Under the pieces are notes generated by a model. It did no database searches, was not told where the DNA came from, and was given only the letters and a program-made list of their open reading frames with translations. Of a DNA stretch of 64,000 bases, positions 20,168 to 29,894 are shown in pieces; the first letter of the stretch is position 1; every line of letters starts with the position of its first letter. A program made the translations under genes and the position numbers. Source of the DNA: Methylococcus sp. EFPC2 (GTDB taxonomy: Bacteria; Pseudomonadota; Gammaproteobacteria; Methylococcales; Methylococcaceae); NCBI RefSeq assembly GCF_016925495.1, contig NZ_CP070491.1:496001-560000 (forward strand), in the 5' to 3' direction.

Positions 20168-20910
20168 GCGGCCGCCGCCGCATCGTCGGTCTGCACGCGG
20201 TTCAGGCCGCGCTCGAACATACGCCGGACAAGGTCGTCACGGCCTGGCTGGACGTCCAGCGCGCCGACCAGCGTATCCTCAAATTGCGCACCGAGCTCGA
20301 GCGGCTGGGCGTTTCGGTTCAGGCGGCCCATCGCAAGCAACTGGACCAGTTGTCCGAGGGCCGCAATCACCAAGGCGCGATCGTCGAGGTGGAACTGCCG
20401 CGGGAGCTGGGCGAGTCCGCCTTGCGCGATGCGCTGGACAGCGCGGATAGCCGGGCGTTTTTTCTGGTGCTGGACCATGTGCAGGATCCCCACAATCTGG
20501 GGGCTTGTCTGCGCAGCGCCGACGCGGCCGGTGTGCAGGGCGTGATCGTGACCAAGGATCAGTCGGTCGGCATCACCCCGACCGTGAGCAAGATCGCCTC
20601 CGGCGCCGCCGAGACGGTCCCGCTTTACCAGGTCACCAACCTGGCCCGCGCCCTGGGCTGGCTCAAGGACGCCGGGATATGGCTGGCGGGCGCGGCGGGC
20701 GAGGCGGAGAAATCCGTGTACGAAACCGATCTGAACCTTCCGCTGGCCATCGTGGTCGGCGCGGAAGGCAAGGGCCTGCGCCGCCTGACCCGGGAAAGCT
20801 GCGATTTTCTGGTCAAGATCCCGATGCTGGGCCAGGTCGAAAGCCTCAACCTCTCCGTCGCCACCGGCATCCTGTTGTTCGAGGCGGTACGTCAGCGTTC
20901 CCGACGGTAG
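20164..20910 (+). CDS. rlmB: 23S rRNA (guanosine-2'-O-)-methyltransferase RlmB
   Basis: SPOUT-family methyltransferase that modifies Gm2251 (E. coli numbering) of 23S rRNA with S-adenosylmethionine. The 248 residues carry an N-terminal L30e-like substrate domain (GLHAVQAALEH) and the C-terminal knot: LVLDHVQDPHNLGACLRSAD (motif 1), [13 protein letters not shown] (motif 2) and [17 protein letters not shown] (motif 3). It starts inside the rnr stop (ATGA). Its last 53 shared codons are repeated in diverged form at 22232-22390, beyond an inserted protease gene, so the present 3' end may be an acquired allele. Confidence 0.97.
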   Translation: MSGRRRIVGLHAVQAALEHTPDKVVTAWLDVQRADQRILKLRTELERLGVSVQAAHRKQLDQLSEGRNHQGAIVEVELPRELGESALRDALDSADSRAFFLVLDHVQDPHNLGACLRSADAAGVQGVIVTKDQSVGITPTVSKIASGAAETVPLYQVTNLARALGWLKDAGIWLAGAAGEAEKSVYETDLNLPLAIVVGAEGKGLRRLTRESCDFLVKIPMLGQVESLNLSVATGILLFEAVRQRSRR

Positions 20911-21044
20911 CAGGCCGATTGGTGTCCGCTTAGCCGGCTGGGCCAGTAGTCGCCTGGAAGTCTTCCGCGATAGCTAGGCCACTGCACGCCGGAGAGCCGA
21001 TCTCCGGAGCCCCGGTACTCGATGCCATGACGATAGCGGCGGCG

Positions 21045-22025
21045 TTAGGCAAGCGTGCAACTCCCGCCGCGGTCGCAGAACATTCCCATCTGATCCTGAA
21101 TCGGATAGGCAAGCCCGGCATAGTATCCCGGGTGGCGCGGGGCTTTACAATTCGTGTCGGCCTTGAAGTTCAAGCCTACGACATGGTCGTCGTCCCTCCC
21201 AACCGCGACCGACCCGGAGTCTCCACCGTCCACCCACGGTTCTTGGTTGTCGTTGCGAATGTAGATAGCGTTGCTGACCGCCCCGTCCATGCTGTTGTAA
21301 TGCAGGAAACAGACGCGTCCGGTCGTGTACAAGGTGCTCGCACCGAACTTGTAGACGGTTTCATGCACACGCGGGAGCCTATTCACAACCAGACGGCGGT
21401 GCCCGGGCCAACCCGGCCGGTTGGGGACCTCGTTCACCCAGGAGCGCCCTTGATCCAACTGCACGATCGCGCAGTCGTGGGACGCGTCCTTGTATCCACC
21501 CGCGAAGGTGCCACAACTGAAGCCTGCGGCGGCTGCTTTGTTTGATGTGTCCGGTTGAATCACGGTGCCGTTACCTCCCCGAGCGGGATCCGCGACCATC
21601 ACCACATGGTAGTTCGTGAGTAGGTACACGCCCCGCGGAATGGGAGGATGGACCTTCCCCGTCGTACGCACAAAGCATCCTAGGGTTCCGCAGACGGCCG
21701 GGTCCTCTTCGGCAGTGATTGCGAGCCCACTGAACATGCGCGCCGAGAAATGGTGAGGATCGGTGCCAACGTCGGCAAAGCAAAAGCTTTGCTCGATCAC
21801 GTCGGTGCGTACGCCATCGAACTCCAGCGGAACACGATGCTCCGATCGCGGGCTCGCAGTTTTTTGCCCTACGAAAACCAGCAGCGCAATTTCACGCGTA
21901 GACTGCCCTTGGATTTCCTTGAAGCCCACGGCCGCCGCACTGACCCCCGGCACAGTAGCCAGCCAGTGTTTGTGTTTCTCGATTGTGGCCCCGGCAAGCT
22001 GAATGCGGAGATCTGTGGTTTCCAT
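21045..22025 (-). CDS. Chymotrypsin-like serine protease (S1 fold), no signal peptide seen
   Basis: A 326-residue protein with a complete catalytic triad in the right order: His140 in LLTNYHVVM, Asp184 in SHDCAIVQL and Ser270 in [10 protein letters not shown]. The first 100 residues form a separate N-terminal region ([20 protein letters not shown]) of the type seen before trypsin-like domains of unknown bacterial proteins. Cysteines are scattered through the protease domain. The start at 22025 follows GAGGAG; no export signal is visible, so it may act inside the cell or leave by another route. It is the only gene in a segment bounded by two copies of the rlmB 3' end and reads against its neighbours. 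The substrate is unknown. Confidence 0.8.
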   Translation of the reverse strand: METTDLRIQLAGATIEKHKHWLATVPGVSAAAVGFKEIQGQSTREIALLVFVGQKTASPRSEHRVPLEFDGVRTDVIEQSFCFADVGTDPHHFSARMFSGLAITAEEDPAVCGTLGCFVRTTGKVHPPIPRGVYLLTNYHVVMVADPARGGNGTVIQPDTSNKAAAAGFSCGTFAGGYKDASHDCAIVQLDQGRSWVNEVPNRPGWPGHRRLVVNRLPRVHETVYKFGASTLYTTGRVCFLHYNSMDGAVSNAIYIRNDNQEPWVDGGDSGSVAVGRDDDHVVGLNFKADTNCKAPRHPGYYAGLAYPIQDQMGMFCDRGGSCTLA

Positions 22026-22231
22026 CGATCGCTCCTCAGTTATTCCTGATCCCACTTTGCCTTACATCGCTGCGCATTGATATGCGATCCATGAATGGGA
22101 CGTTGGTCGAGACCAGGGCGCATCTTCCTCGCTGGGTGCGGCATGGTCAAGACCGATACTGTTGCGGCCATCGTTCCCCAGCATTCCCCTCGGTCGGCAT
22201 GTCGTCCATGGCGGCGATTCACCGCTTCTTG

Positions 22232-22390
22232 CCGCTGGTCATCGTGGTCGGCGCGGAAGGCAAGGGCCTGCGCCGCCTGACGCGGGAAAGCTGCGACTTC
22301 CTGATCAAGATACCGATGCTGGGCCAGGTCGAAAGCCTCAACCTGTCGGTGGCGACGGGCATACTCCTCTTCGAGGCGGTGCGGCAGCGC
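22232..22390 (+). pseudogene. Orphan 3' fragment of a second rlmB allele
   Basis: These 159 bases align without gaps to 20740-20898 of rlmB, with 18 mismatches by my count (about 89% identity). Seventeen codons differ, 15 of them silently; only Ala-Val and Val-Ile changes alter the protein. It still encodes motifs [13 protein letters not shown] and [18 protein letters not shown] but has no start, no stop at the usual place and no 5' part. The silent pattern means it evolved under selection as part of a working gene. The rest of 22026-22443 holds no other recognised feature. Confidence 0.9.
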
Positions 22391-22443
22391 CGGGCCTGTA
22401 TCCTTCTCCGCGCCGCCGGCGCCTGGCTACGCGGCGGTGAAGA

Positions 22444-22911
22444 TCAGAGTTCTTCGTCGTTTTTGTATTCGGTAAGGGCCTGCTCGACGATCTCGCGGCA
22501 GCGCAGCAGGCGTTCGTATTCCAATTTGTCGATCCGTATCGTCTCGCCGGAGGGCGTTTCTTCCACCGGGCCGGTGAATACCTGTGCCGCTTCGAACAAG
22601 GCCCGCTCCAGCTGGAATATGCGCTCGCTGGCCCGTTCGAGATAGGGCAGCGGATTGGCCTGGATATTGTGTTCGTGCAGGGCGTCCAGGGACAAAAGCT
22701 CCCGGAAGCGCCGAACCGTGTCGCGTTTCTTCTTGCCGAAATCGCGTTCGATGACCGTCATGACGATACTCGCTATAGAGGGATGGTCGAAGCCGCCGGA
22801 ATCCGGCGGCACCCATGCTAGCCCGGGAGGCGGCCCTTCCACCCGGTGGCCGATGTGGGCCATGCGCCTATTTAGCTCGATGATCCGCGATTGTAAATAG
22901 CCGGTGATCAA
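22444..22911 (-). CDS. Unrecognised protein coupled to recB
   Basis: A 155-residue soluble, charged and mainly helical protein. The start is TTG at 22909-22911, overlapping the recB stop in a TTGA arrangement, so translation is probably coupled. A later ATG (AHIGHRVEG) is possible but has no ribosome-binding site. Visible segments are the proline-rich [14 protein letters not shown], a basic helix [18 protein letters not shown], and a long amphipathic C-terminal part ([37 protein letters not shown]). It occupies the place where recD sits in many genomes but shows no helicase motif. I do not recognise the family. Confidence 0.65.
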   Translation of the reverse strand: MITGYLQSRIIELNRRMAHIGHRVEGPPPGLAWVPPDSGGFDHPSIASIVMTVIERDFGKKKRDTVRRFRELLSLDALHEHNIQANPLPYLERASERIFQLERALFEAAQVFTGPVEETPSGETIRIDKLEYERLLRCREIVEQALTEYKNDEEL

Positions 22912-25900
22912 TGCCCGGCGAGGGAGCGATCCAGCGCGTCTATCAAGCCGCGGGGCGGGCGCGTGGCGTAGATGCCGGTGGCTCCCGTGTTGGTGGGGCT
23001 CATGCCGCGCAGGAACAGGTAATACACCCCGCCGTAATGTCGTTCGTAGTCGTAGTCCGCGCCGAGCCGCCAGCCCAGGTAACGATGCAGGGCCACGCTG
23101 TAGAGCAGGTATTGCAGATCATAGCGGTGCGCATTCATGGTCTCGCACAACTCGGGGTCGCTGCGGTAGGCGTCCAGGGTCGAGCCCAGGTGATTCGACT
23201 TGTAGTCGGCCAGGAAATAACGCCCTTCGTGTTCGAAGACCAGGTCGATGTAGCCGTGCATCACGCCGCGCGTGGGCTCGAAGCGCAGGGTAGGTGAGTC
23301 GGGGCGATAGTCGCCCAGACCGTGCAATATCCCCTGCAGCGTTTCGGGCCGCAGCTTCGCCGCGAGGGGATAGTGAAATTCCAGCTCGTTGAGCCGGCGG
23401 TCGTTGGGTAAGTCGCGCAATCTGAGGCCGCAGGGGAGTGGGGTGTCGAGCACTTCGTCCATCCAGCGTACGAGGGGCAGCAGCCAAAGGGCTTCGTCGT
23501 AGGCGTATTTGCGCAGGACACGGCTCGCTTCTTCGCTGTGGGCGTCCGATCCGGTCTGGGTGAAATCGAGCCGTTCCAGCAGTTCGTGCAGCATGCGGCC
23601 GGCCCGTTCGCCGCGCGGAAATCCCCAGCGGTCGGGGCGGCTTTCGACCTCCACCCATTCCGCCGGCTCGGCATCGTAGTCCGCCTCGCTCCGTCCCCGG
23701 GCGGTGAGGGCGCTGTAGCTGGCGATCCGCCAGTCCGTGTCGATGCGCCCCGTGAACGGGCGCGCTTTCAAGCTCTGGGATGCCGTCGCCCTTTTTTCGG
23801 TACGGGCGTGAGCGTCGGTGGGAAGGTCGGCCAGGGCGATGGCGCCCGCGCTGTCGAGCGCGAGTTTTTCCAGGCGCGCGCGGCGCGCCGGTTCGTCGAG
23901 CGCGGCGAAATGAGCCGGCGCTTCGCGCACCGGCTGCTCCATGCCGGGTGTTTGATAAAGCAGATAGGCGAGTGCACCGGTGCGCGCATCGCCGATATCG
24001 CCGAAGACCAGATAGCAGCGGTGCCGGGCGCGGGTGAGGGCGACGTAAAGCAGGCGCAGTTCCTCGGCCAGACGCTCCCGGTCGGCGAGTGCGTGATGGG
24101 CGTCCAAGGCGTCCGAGCCCAGTTCCAGGCAGAGCGCCCGAGTATCCTCCCGGTGAAAGACGAAGGGTGGTTTGCCCGCGTGCGGCCGGCCGTCCCATAG
24201 GCCGGGCAGAAAAACGACCGGGTATTCCAGCCCCTTGCTCTTGTGGACGGTGACGACCTTGACCAGGTTCTCGTCGCTTTCCAGGCGCAATTGCTGACCT
24301 TCGGCCGCGCCGTCGGGCTCGCGGCGGCGGTCGGCCAGCCAGCGCAACAGTCCTTCCATCCCGCGTCCCGATTCGGCCTGCAGCAGTTCGGACAAATGCA
24401 GGAGGTCGGTCAGACGCCGCTCTCCGGCCGTCCCGGCCAAAAGGCGTGAGGGAACCGCGTAATCGGCCAGCCACTCCTGAAACATGGCCATGTAGCCCTG
24501 GCGCAGCCAAAGCCGGTGGTAGCGCTGGAAATCCTCGCGGCGTTTTTCCCATTCGGATTCTTCCCGGGCCAGGCGCTGCAGATCCTGGGCATCCATGCCG
24601 ATCAAGGCTCCGGCCAAGGCGAGCCGCATCAGGCCGGCGTCGAGTGGTTCGGCGACGGCGGCCAGCAGCGTTTGCAGCTCGCGCGCCTCTTCCGTCGCGA
24701 ACACGCTCTCCTGGCTGAGGAATACCGACGCCGTGCCTCGCTGGGTCAGCGCCTGACGCAGGTCGGCCGCCTCGTAGCGGTTGCGCACCAGGATGGCGAT
24801 GTCGCCGGCCCGCAGGGGCCGGTCGCCGATGCGCGTAGCCCCCGTCAGCAGCTCGACGATTTCGCCGGCCACCGCCTGAGCGATCGCAGTCCTGGCCTTG
24901 TCTTTGGAAACGGGGTTTTCCAACTTGCCGCGGGTGGCGTTGTCTTCGGTTTTGTGCAGGTACCACAGACACAGGGGCGCAGGCGACTGTCCGTCCTGAG
25001 TGTACGGTTCCCGGTCGGCCCGGCCCGAGGCTTTGACCGGATGGAAGTCGATTTCTCCGGGAAAGAGAAACGGCGCCGCCGCACCCGCAAAGACCTGGTT
25101 GACGGCCTCGACCAGGCGGGTGGACGAGCGCCAGTTGGTGTCCAGGGTGTAGTGCGAGCCGCCGGGGCCGGTGTCGCGCCGGGCCTGCATATAGGTGTAG
25201 ATGTCACCGCCGCGGAAGCCGTAAATCGCCTGCTTGGGGTCGCCGATCATATACAGGCCGCAGTCCGGCGCGTCGGAATAGATGCGGTTGAACACTGCGT
25301 ATTGCGCGGGATCGGTGTCCTGGAATTCGTCGATCAGCGCGACCGGATAACGCCGACGCAGGGTCTCCGCCATCACGTCGCCGCCGTCACCTTGCAGGGC
25401 GTCCAGCAGGCCGGCGATCAGATCGTCGAAAGCCAGGGCGTTTTGCGCCTGTTTACGCGACTGCAAATCCGCGCGGCACTCGTCGATCGCGTCGGACAAC
25501 AGACGCTGCAGCCGGTGCTCGCACAGCTCGTTCAGGTCCCGGCAGGCGTCGAAAAAGGGATGGCGGGGCGCGACGGCGCCCTTTTTCCGCTTGGCGTCGG
25601 AGACCGCGCCTTCCAGGGTGGCCGGGAAAAACAGCTCGAAATGGGTTTCCGGGCGCGCATAGTCGCAAGGCTCGGCCCCTGCGTACGCGTCCATGGCGGC
25701 GTAGGCCGCTTCCAGCCGGTCCAGGCGGTAGCTCTTCTCCGCTCGGCCGAGGGCTTTGTCCTCGTTCAGCAGGGTCTTGATGGCTGCGGCCTGATCGGAC
25801 CAAATCCGCAACAGGTGGGCGCGCGCCAACTGGTAGGCCTCGGGCGATACCGTTTCGGACGGGATGGCCGGCAGAATTTCGCAAGGCCGCGCCAGGTGCG

Positions 25901-26468
25901 GCCGGATTGCCGTATGCAGGGATGCCGGACCGGAATACGCCGTGCTGACCAGGCGGGCGAGGCCGGCGGCCTGGGCGGGATAAAACGTCCGCCGCCAGAA
26001 ATCTTCCACGACGGCAGGCAGCAACTCGGCCTCGCTTTCGAGGAAGGTCGGGTCGAACGGCGCCCCGCTTTCCACCGCGCTTTCCTGCAACACCCGCTGG
26101 CAGAATCCGTGTATGGTGTAGACCGCCGCCTCGTCCATGCCCAGCAGCGCCGCTTTCAGGCGGGCCCGCACCAACGCCGGGTTCTCGCAACGGGCCAGCA
26201 GTTCGGAAATCGTATCTCCCGCCGGTATTTCCGCCCCGCTTTCCGAGCGGTGCAAGGTCTCCCGCAATACCTCGCGGATGCGCCCGCGCAACTCCCCGGC
26301 CGCCGCCCGAGTGAAGGTGACGACCAGGAGCTCGCGCACGTCCAGGCCGCGTTCGAGCAATAAGCGCAGATACAGACGGGCGATGGCGTAGGTCTTGCCG
26401 GTGCCGGCGCTGGCTTCGATGAGGCTGATGCCGCTCAGCGGCAAGGTCTTGATGTCCAGGGTTTGCAT
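22908..26468 (-). CDS. recB: Exodeoxyribonuclease V beta subunit (RecB)
   Basis: A 1186-residue helicase-nuclease of the RecBCD double-strand break repair enzyme. The N-terminal SF1A helicase has Walker A EASAGTGKTYAIARL (near residue 20), DEFQDTDPAQYAVF as motif II, the ATP-coupling YMIGDPKQAIYGFRGGD, and VVTVHKSKGLEYPVVF. The C-terminal nuclease domain retains its acidic and lysine residues in GYIDLVF and FLADYKSNHLG. The length agrees with the family. It follows recC by 50 bases and overlaps the next gene at its stop. No recD is found on either side. Confidence 0.97.
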   Translation of the reverse strand: MQTLDIKTLPLSGISLIEASAGTGKTYAIARLYLRLLLERGLDVRELLVVTFTRAAAGELRGRIREVLRETLHRSESGAEIPAGDTISELLARCENPALVRARLKAALLGMDEAAVYTIHGFCQRVLQESAVESGAPFDPTFLESEAELLPAVVEDFWRRTFYPAQAAGLARLVSTAYSGPASLHTAIRPHLARPCEILPAIPSETVSPEAYQLARAHLLRIWSDQAAAIKTLLNEDKALGRAEKSYRLDRLEAAYAAMDAYAGAEPCDYARPETHFELFFPATLEGAVSDAKRKKGAVAPRHPFFDACRDLNELCEHRLQRLLSDAIDECRADLQSRKQAQNALAFDDLIAGLLDALQGDGGDVMAETLRRRYPVALIDEFQDTDPAQYAVFNRIYSDAPDCGLYMIGDPKQAIYGFRGGDIYTYMQARRDTGPGGSHYTLDTNWRSSTRLVEAVNQVFAGAAAPFLFPGEIDFHPVKASGRADREPYTQDGQSPAPLCLWYLHKTEDNATRGKLENPVSKDKARTAIAQAVAGEIVELLTGATRIGDRPLRAGDIAILVRNRYEAADLRQALTQRGTASVFLSQESVFATEEARELQTLLAAVAEPLDAGLMRLALAGALIGMDAQDLQRLAREESEWEKRREDFQRYHRLWLRQGYMAMFQEWLADYAVPSRLLAGTAGERRLTDLLHLSELLQAESGRGMEGLLRWLADRRREPDGAAEGQQLRLESDENLVKVVTVHKSKGLEYPVVFLPGLWDGRPHAGKPPFVFHREDTRALCLELGSDALDAHHALADRERLAEELRLLYVALTRARHRCYLVFGDIGDARTGALAYLLYQTPGMEQPVREAPAHFAALDEPARRARLEKLALDSAGAIALADLPTDAHARTEKRATASQSLKARPFTGRIDTDWRIASYSALTARGRSEADYDAEPAEWVEVESRPDRWGFPRGERAGRMLHELLERLDFTQTGSDAHSEEASRVLRKYAYDEALWLLPLVRWMDEVLDTPLPCGLRLRDLPNDRRLNELEFHYPLAAKLRPETLQGILHGLGDYRPDSPTLRFEPTRGVMHGYIDLVFEHEGRYFLADYKSNHLGSTLDAYRSDPELCETMNAHRYDLQYLLYSVALHRYLGWRLGADYDYERHYGGVYYLFLRGMSPTNTGATGIYATRPPRGLIDALDRSLAGH

Positions 26469-26518
26469 GGCTGATCGATGCGGATTGCGACGGGTGTGGC
26501 CGACTAGGGTGACCGGTT

Positions 26519-29500
26519 TCAGGGCGAGGAGGCGCTCAGCAGCGGGTCGTAGACCGTGAGGGCCAGGGTCTTGAACTCCGTCAGCGTAGCGCCGGAAAAC
26601 GGGTCGCGTCCGCGAAAGGCCAGGGCGGTGGCGAGGTTTTCGCCTTCGCCCTGGCGATCGTTATAGGGATCGCCTTCCCATAGCTTATAGGCCGCCGCCA
26701 CAGCCTCTTTCTCCGTCCGCTTCCGGTTGATCGCGTCGGCGTAGGCGTAGGAGGACTGCGGAAAAAACGCCGCCGGCGCATCCAGTCCGCTGCGGTACAG
26801 GCCGAGCAGTTCGACCAGGTGGATGCGGGCCGACTTCGGCTCCAAGGGCGGGAAGGCCAGCAGGGTATCCCGACTGACGAACAGGCTCCGGCACGGCTCG
26901 CGGCCTTCGCAGGCCAGTTGCGCGACCAGGTGTTGCAGCCAGAATTCCAGCCGGTCCTGAGGTCTCAGCCGGCCGACCCGGTAACCGAACAAGCCTGTGG
27001 GGCCGATGCGCATGGCGCGTGCCGAGAAAGTCAGATCGCCTACCCGCAGGGTCACCGGCGGGGTGGACTCGAAAGTCGGCGGCATCAGGGGCCGCAGTCG
27101 TTCGGCGAAATCCCCGGCTTCGGCCTCCAGGCTGCGGTATCCCAGTTCGCCGAACACGCCTTGCGGCAAGTCCCCTCTCGCCTTGTGGAGCCTAAGGGCC
27201 TCCGCTTCGTCGTAGGCGTCGACCAGCCGCTTTGCTACGGACTCCCCGGTCAACGCGTATCGGGTGAGCGGATCCAGCGCGAACGGTTCGCTGGTTTCCA
27301 GCACTTCCGTCTCGTCGTCGTAGCGCAGGTCGAGCCGGTGACGCAGGAAATGCGCGGCCGGGTTGCGGAAAAACCGGATCAGGGATTCCAGATCGATGTC
27401 CAGCAGGGCCGAATCGGGCGGTTCGGCGAGTGCGCCGGAGACGAAAGGCGCATAGGCCGCGCCGCGCTCGGCCCAAAGCGGTGCGTAACTGAACAAGTGT
27501 GGCTCGACGCCGCTGAAATAGCGCGGGCTGAAGGGTTGCAAGGGGTGCTCGACGATGAAGCCCAGCTCCCTGAGCTGGCCGATGCGGTCTTTGCCGTCGG
27601 CCTCGAACGGCAAGTCCAGGCGTTCGGCGATCAGCTCCTGCAATTCGCTGACCAGCACCGATGGCTGCAACTCGCTGTTGTCGCGCTGGCTGCGGCCGGC
27701 GTAGCTGATGTACAGCCGGCTGCGTGCCGAAAGCAGGGCCTCTAGGAACAGATAGCGGTCGTCCTCGCGGCGCGAACGGTCGCCGGGCTGCGGGTCGCGG
27801 GCGATCAGATCGAAGCCGGGGGTGTAGCGCCGGCGGGGATAATCCTGATCGTTCATGCCCAGCAGACAGACGACCTCGAACGGGATGCTGCGCATGGGCA
27901 TGAGCGAGCAGAATGTGATGCGGCCGGTGAGAAAGCCTGTGGCCTGGTGCGGCTCGTCCAGATGGCCTTGCAGGAAGTCGGCGATGACCGCGCGGCCGAT
28001 CTCGCCGGCAAATTCGGCGCTGGCGCTGATCTGGTTCAGCGCGTCCAGTGCGTCGAGCAGGATGGGCAGCGCGGCGTCTTCCTCCTCGCCCGGCCGGAAG
28101 AAGGCCTCGCGCAGCGCGTGCAATTCCTCTATCCACTGCGCGACCGACCGTTTGGCCGCGAGGCGGTGGCGGAATTCCTCCAGACGGTCGATGAACCGGA
28201 CCAGACGCCCCAGCGCTTCCGCCTGCTGTCCCTCCACGTCGGGGTAGGGGGCGATATCCCGGCAGAGCTCGGTTTCCGGTGCAAGGGCGTAACCCATCAG
28301 CATGCGGTCCAGGCCGAAGCGCCAGGTATGCAGATCGTCCGCCGGAATTTTCCAGGCCTGTTTGTCCTTGCCGTCCAGCCCCCAGCGTATGCCGGTTTCC
28401 GCGATCCAGCGGCGCAGGGTTTCCAGGTCGTCGCCGTTCAGTTCGAAGCGCGCGGCCACCGCCGGCGTGGCGAGCAACTCGAACACCGCCGCCGCGTCCA
28501 GCCGGCTTTCGGGCAGTTCGAGCAGGCGCGGAAAGACATCCAGCAGGGTGTGTTCGCGCCGCGCCGCGCGGTCGGCGATGGCACAGGGCAGACGCGGCCC
28601 GGTTCCCCCCTCGCGGCCACCCCGCTCGCGCACCGCGAAGACCGCTTCCACCAGCGGGGCGTAGCGCTCGATCGCCGGCGTCATGACCACGATGTCGCCC
28701 GGCTTCAGTGCGGGATTCGCTTCCAGCAAGGCGAGCAATTGATCGTGCAGCACTTGCACCTCGCGCATGGCCCCGTGGCAGGCGTGAAAGCGGATGCTGT
28801 CGTCGTTCAGGAGTTCGGCCGGCGCGGGTTCGTTTTCCCGCAGATCCAGGATATCGCCCTGGACCAGGCGGAGCAGGCTGTCGTCGCCGGGTTCGACGAA
28901 ATGCTCGCGTTCGTCCAGCTCGCGGTTGGCCGCGTAGATCAGGCGGATGAAGTCGCGGCCCTGCTTGCCCTGGGAGGCCAGCAGGGGATGGCCGATTTCC
29001 TGATGAAGGGCGCGGTCGGGCCGGTGGGCCAGCCAGCGCTCCAGCGTGCGGCGGTCCTCGATGTCGCCCCAGTATTGCCGGCAGGGATTAGGCAGGAAAA
29101 CATGGATGTCGCACACCTCGCCCAGCCATTCCAGGACTTCCAGATAAGCCGGCGGCAGGCTGCTCAGGCCGAACACGCTGAGCCGGGGCGGCAACAGGCC
29201 GGGTTGGGGGGCCAGGTTCGCCAGGCGCTGGAACAGTCTCGCGCGGTGCGGCGCATCGCCGGTCTTTTGCACCAGTGCCCGCCACAGCGGCGCCTGCCAA
29301 TCGCCGCTGTCTTCGCCGGCTTCCCAGGCCAGCAGCAGGGAGCCGCGGTAAAGCTGATACTGGTCGAACACGTCGGCGATCTGCCGGGCCAGGCGATAGC
29401 GGCGCAACTCGTCGCCCGGGTCTGCCAGGTAGTGGCGCAGGGGGGCGAAAGCGGCTTGCGGCAGCAGCTCCGGCAAGCGGTCGTAAATGCGCCAAACCAA

Positions 29501-29761
29501 TACGTCCCGTTGATAGACGTCGGAAGCGCCGCCGATGTGGCGTTCGAATATTTCCCAGATGAAGGCGCCGGGCAGGGGAAACCGCACATGCGCCGCCACG
29601 CCCAGCCGGTCCGCCAGCCGCAGAGCAAGCCAGCGCGCCATGCCTCGGCTCTGGGTGATGACGACCTCGGCCTGCAGGGGCGGGGCCGGCTCTTCGGCCA
29701 GAAGTTGCGCCAGTTCGTCGGCCAGGTTTTCGAGCCGGTTGCCGTGGTGGAGGATGAGCAT
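26519..29761 (-). CDS. recC: Exodeoxyribonuclease V gamma subunit (RecC)
   Basis: The Chi-recognising subunit of RecBCD. The 1080-residue protein begins at ATG 29761 (LILHHGNRLENLADELA), where the family starts; the open frame extends 100 codons further upstream but that part is unlike RecC. Characteristic segments include EVVITQSRGMARWLALRLAD, VFGLSSLPPAYLEVL, FHACHGAMREVQVLHDQLL and ITFCSLMPMRSIPFEVVCLL with GMNDQDYPRR. It is the first gene of recC-recB and is divergent, over a 133-base spacer, from the propeller-KAP gene. Confidence 0.96.
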   Translation of the reverse strand: MLILHHGNRLENLADELAQLLAEEPAPPLQAEVVITQSRGMARWLALRLADRLGVAAHVRFPLPGAFIWEIFERHIGGASDVYQRDVLVWRIYDRLPELLPQAAFAPLRHYLADPGDELRRYRLARQIADVFDQYQLYRGSLLLAWEAGEDSGDWQAPLWRALVQKTGDAPHRARLFQRLANLAPQPGLLPPRLSVFGLSSLPPAYLEVLEWLGEVCDIHVFLPNPCRQYWGDIEDRRTLERWLAHRPDRALHQEIGHPLLASQGKQGRDFIRLIYAANRELDEREHFVEPGDDSLLRLVQGDILDLRENEPAPAELLNDDSIRFHACHGAMREVQVLHDQLLALLEANPALKPGDIVVMTPAIERYAPLVEAVFAVRERGGREGGTGPRLPCAIADRAARREHTLLDVFPRLLELPESRLDAAAVFELLATPAVAARFELNGDDLETLRRWIAETGIRWGLDGKDKQAWKIPADDLHTWRFGLDRMLMGYALAPETELCRDIAPYPDVEGQQAEALGRLVRFIDRLEEFRHRLAAKRSVAQWIEELHALREAFFRPGEEEDAALPILLDALDALNQISASAEFAGEIGRAVIADFLQGHLDEPHQATGFLTGRITFCSLMPMRSIPFEVVCLLGMNDQDYPRRRYTPGFDLIARDPQPGDRSRREDDRYLFLEALLSARSRLYISYAGRSQRDNSELQPSVLVSELQELIAERLDLPFEADGKDRIGQLRELGFIVEHPLQPFSPRYFSGVEPHLFSYAPLWAERGAAYAPFVSGALAEPPDSALLDIDLESLIRFFRNPAAHFLRHRLDLRYDDETEVLETSEPFALDPLTRYALTGESVAKRLVDAYDEAEALRLHKARGDLPQGVFGELGYRSLEAEAGDFAERLRPLMPPTFESTPPVTLRVGDLTFSARAMRIGPTGLFGYRVGRLRPQDRLEFWLQHLVAQLACEGREPCRSLFVSRDTLLAFPPLEPKSARIHLVELLGLYRSGLDAPAAFFPQSSYAYADAINRKRTEKEAVAAAYKLWEGDPYNDRQGEGENLATALAFRGRDPFSGATLTEFKTLALTVYDPLLSASSP

Positions 29762-29894
29762 GTGCGGATGCGCGATGGATGCGTGAAATCCGGCCCATGG
29801 TAGCACCGCGAGCGAGCGGCCATGGATAAGGAGAAGCCTTAGAGACGGTGCGCGTGCAAGCGGTGTATCGTCGAGTTGCCTGAAGGAGCGGCCG

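Noticed and set aside
24516-29803. Two long plus-strand frames (over 600 codons each) opposite recB and recC
   Set aside because: Both lie wholly within strongly supported RecB and RecC coding sequence and have shadow-like composition rich in Gln, His and Val.
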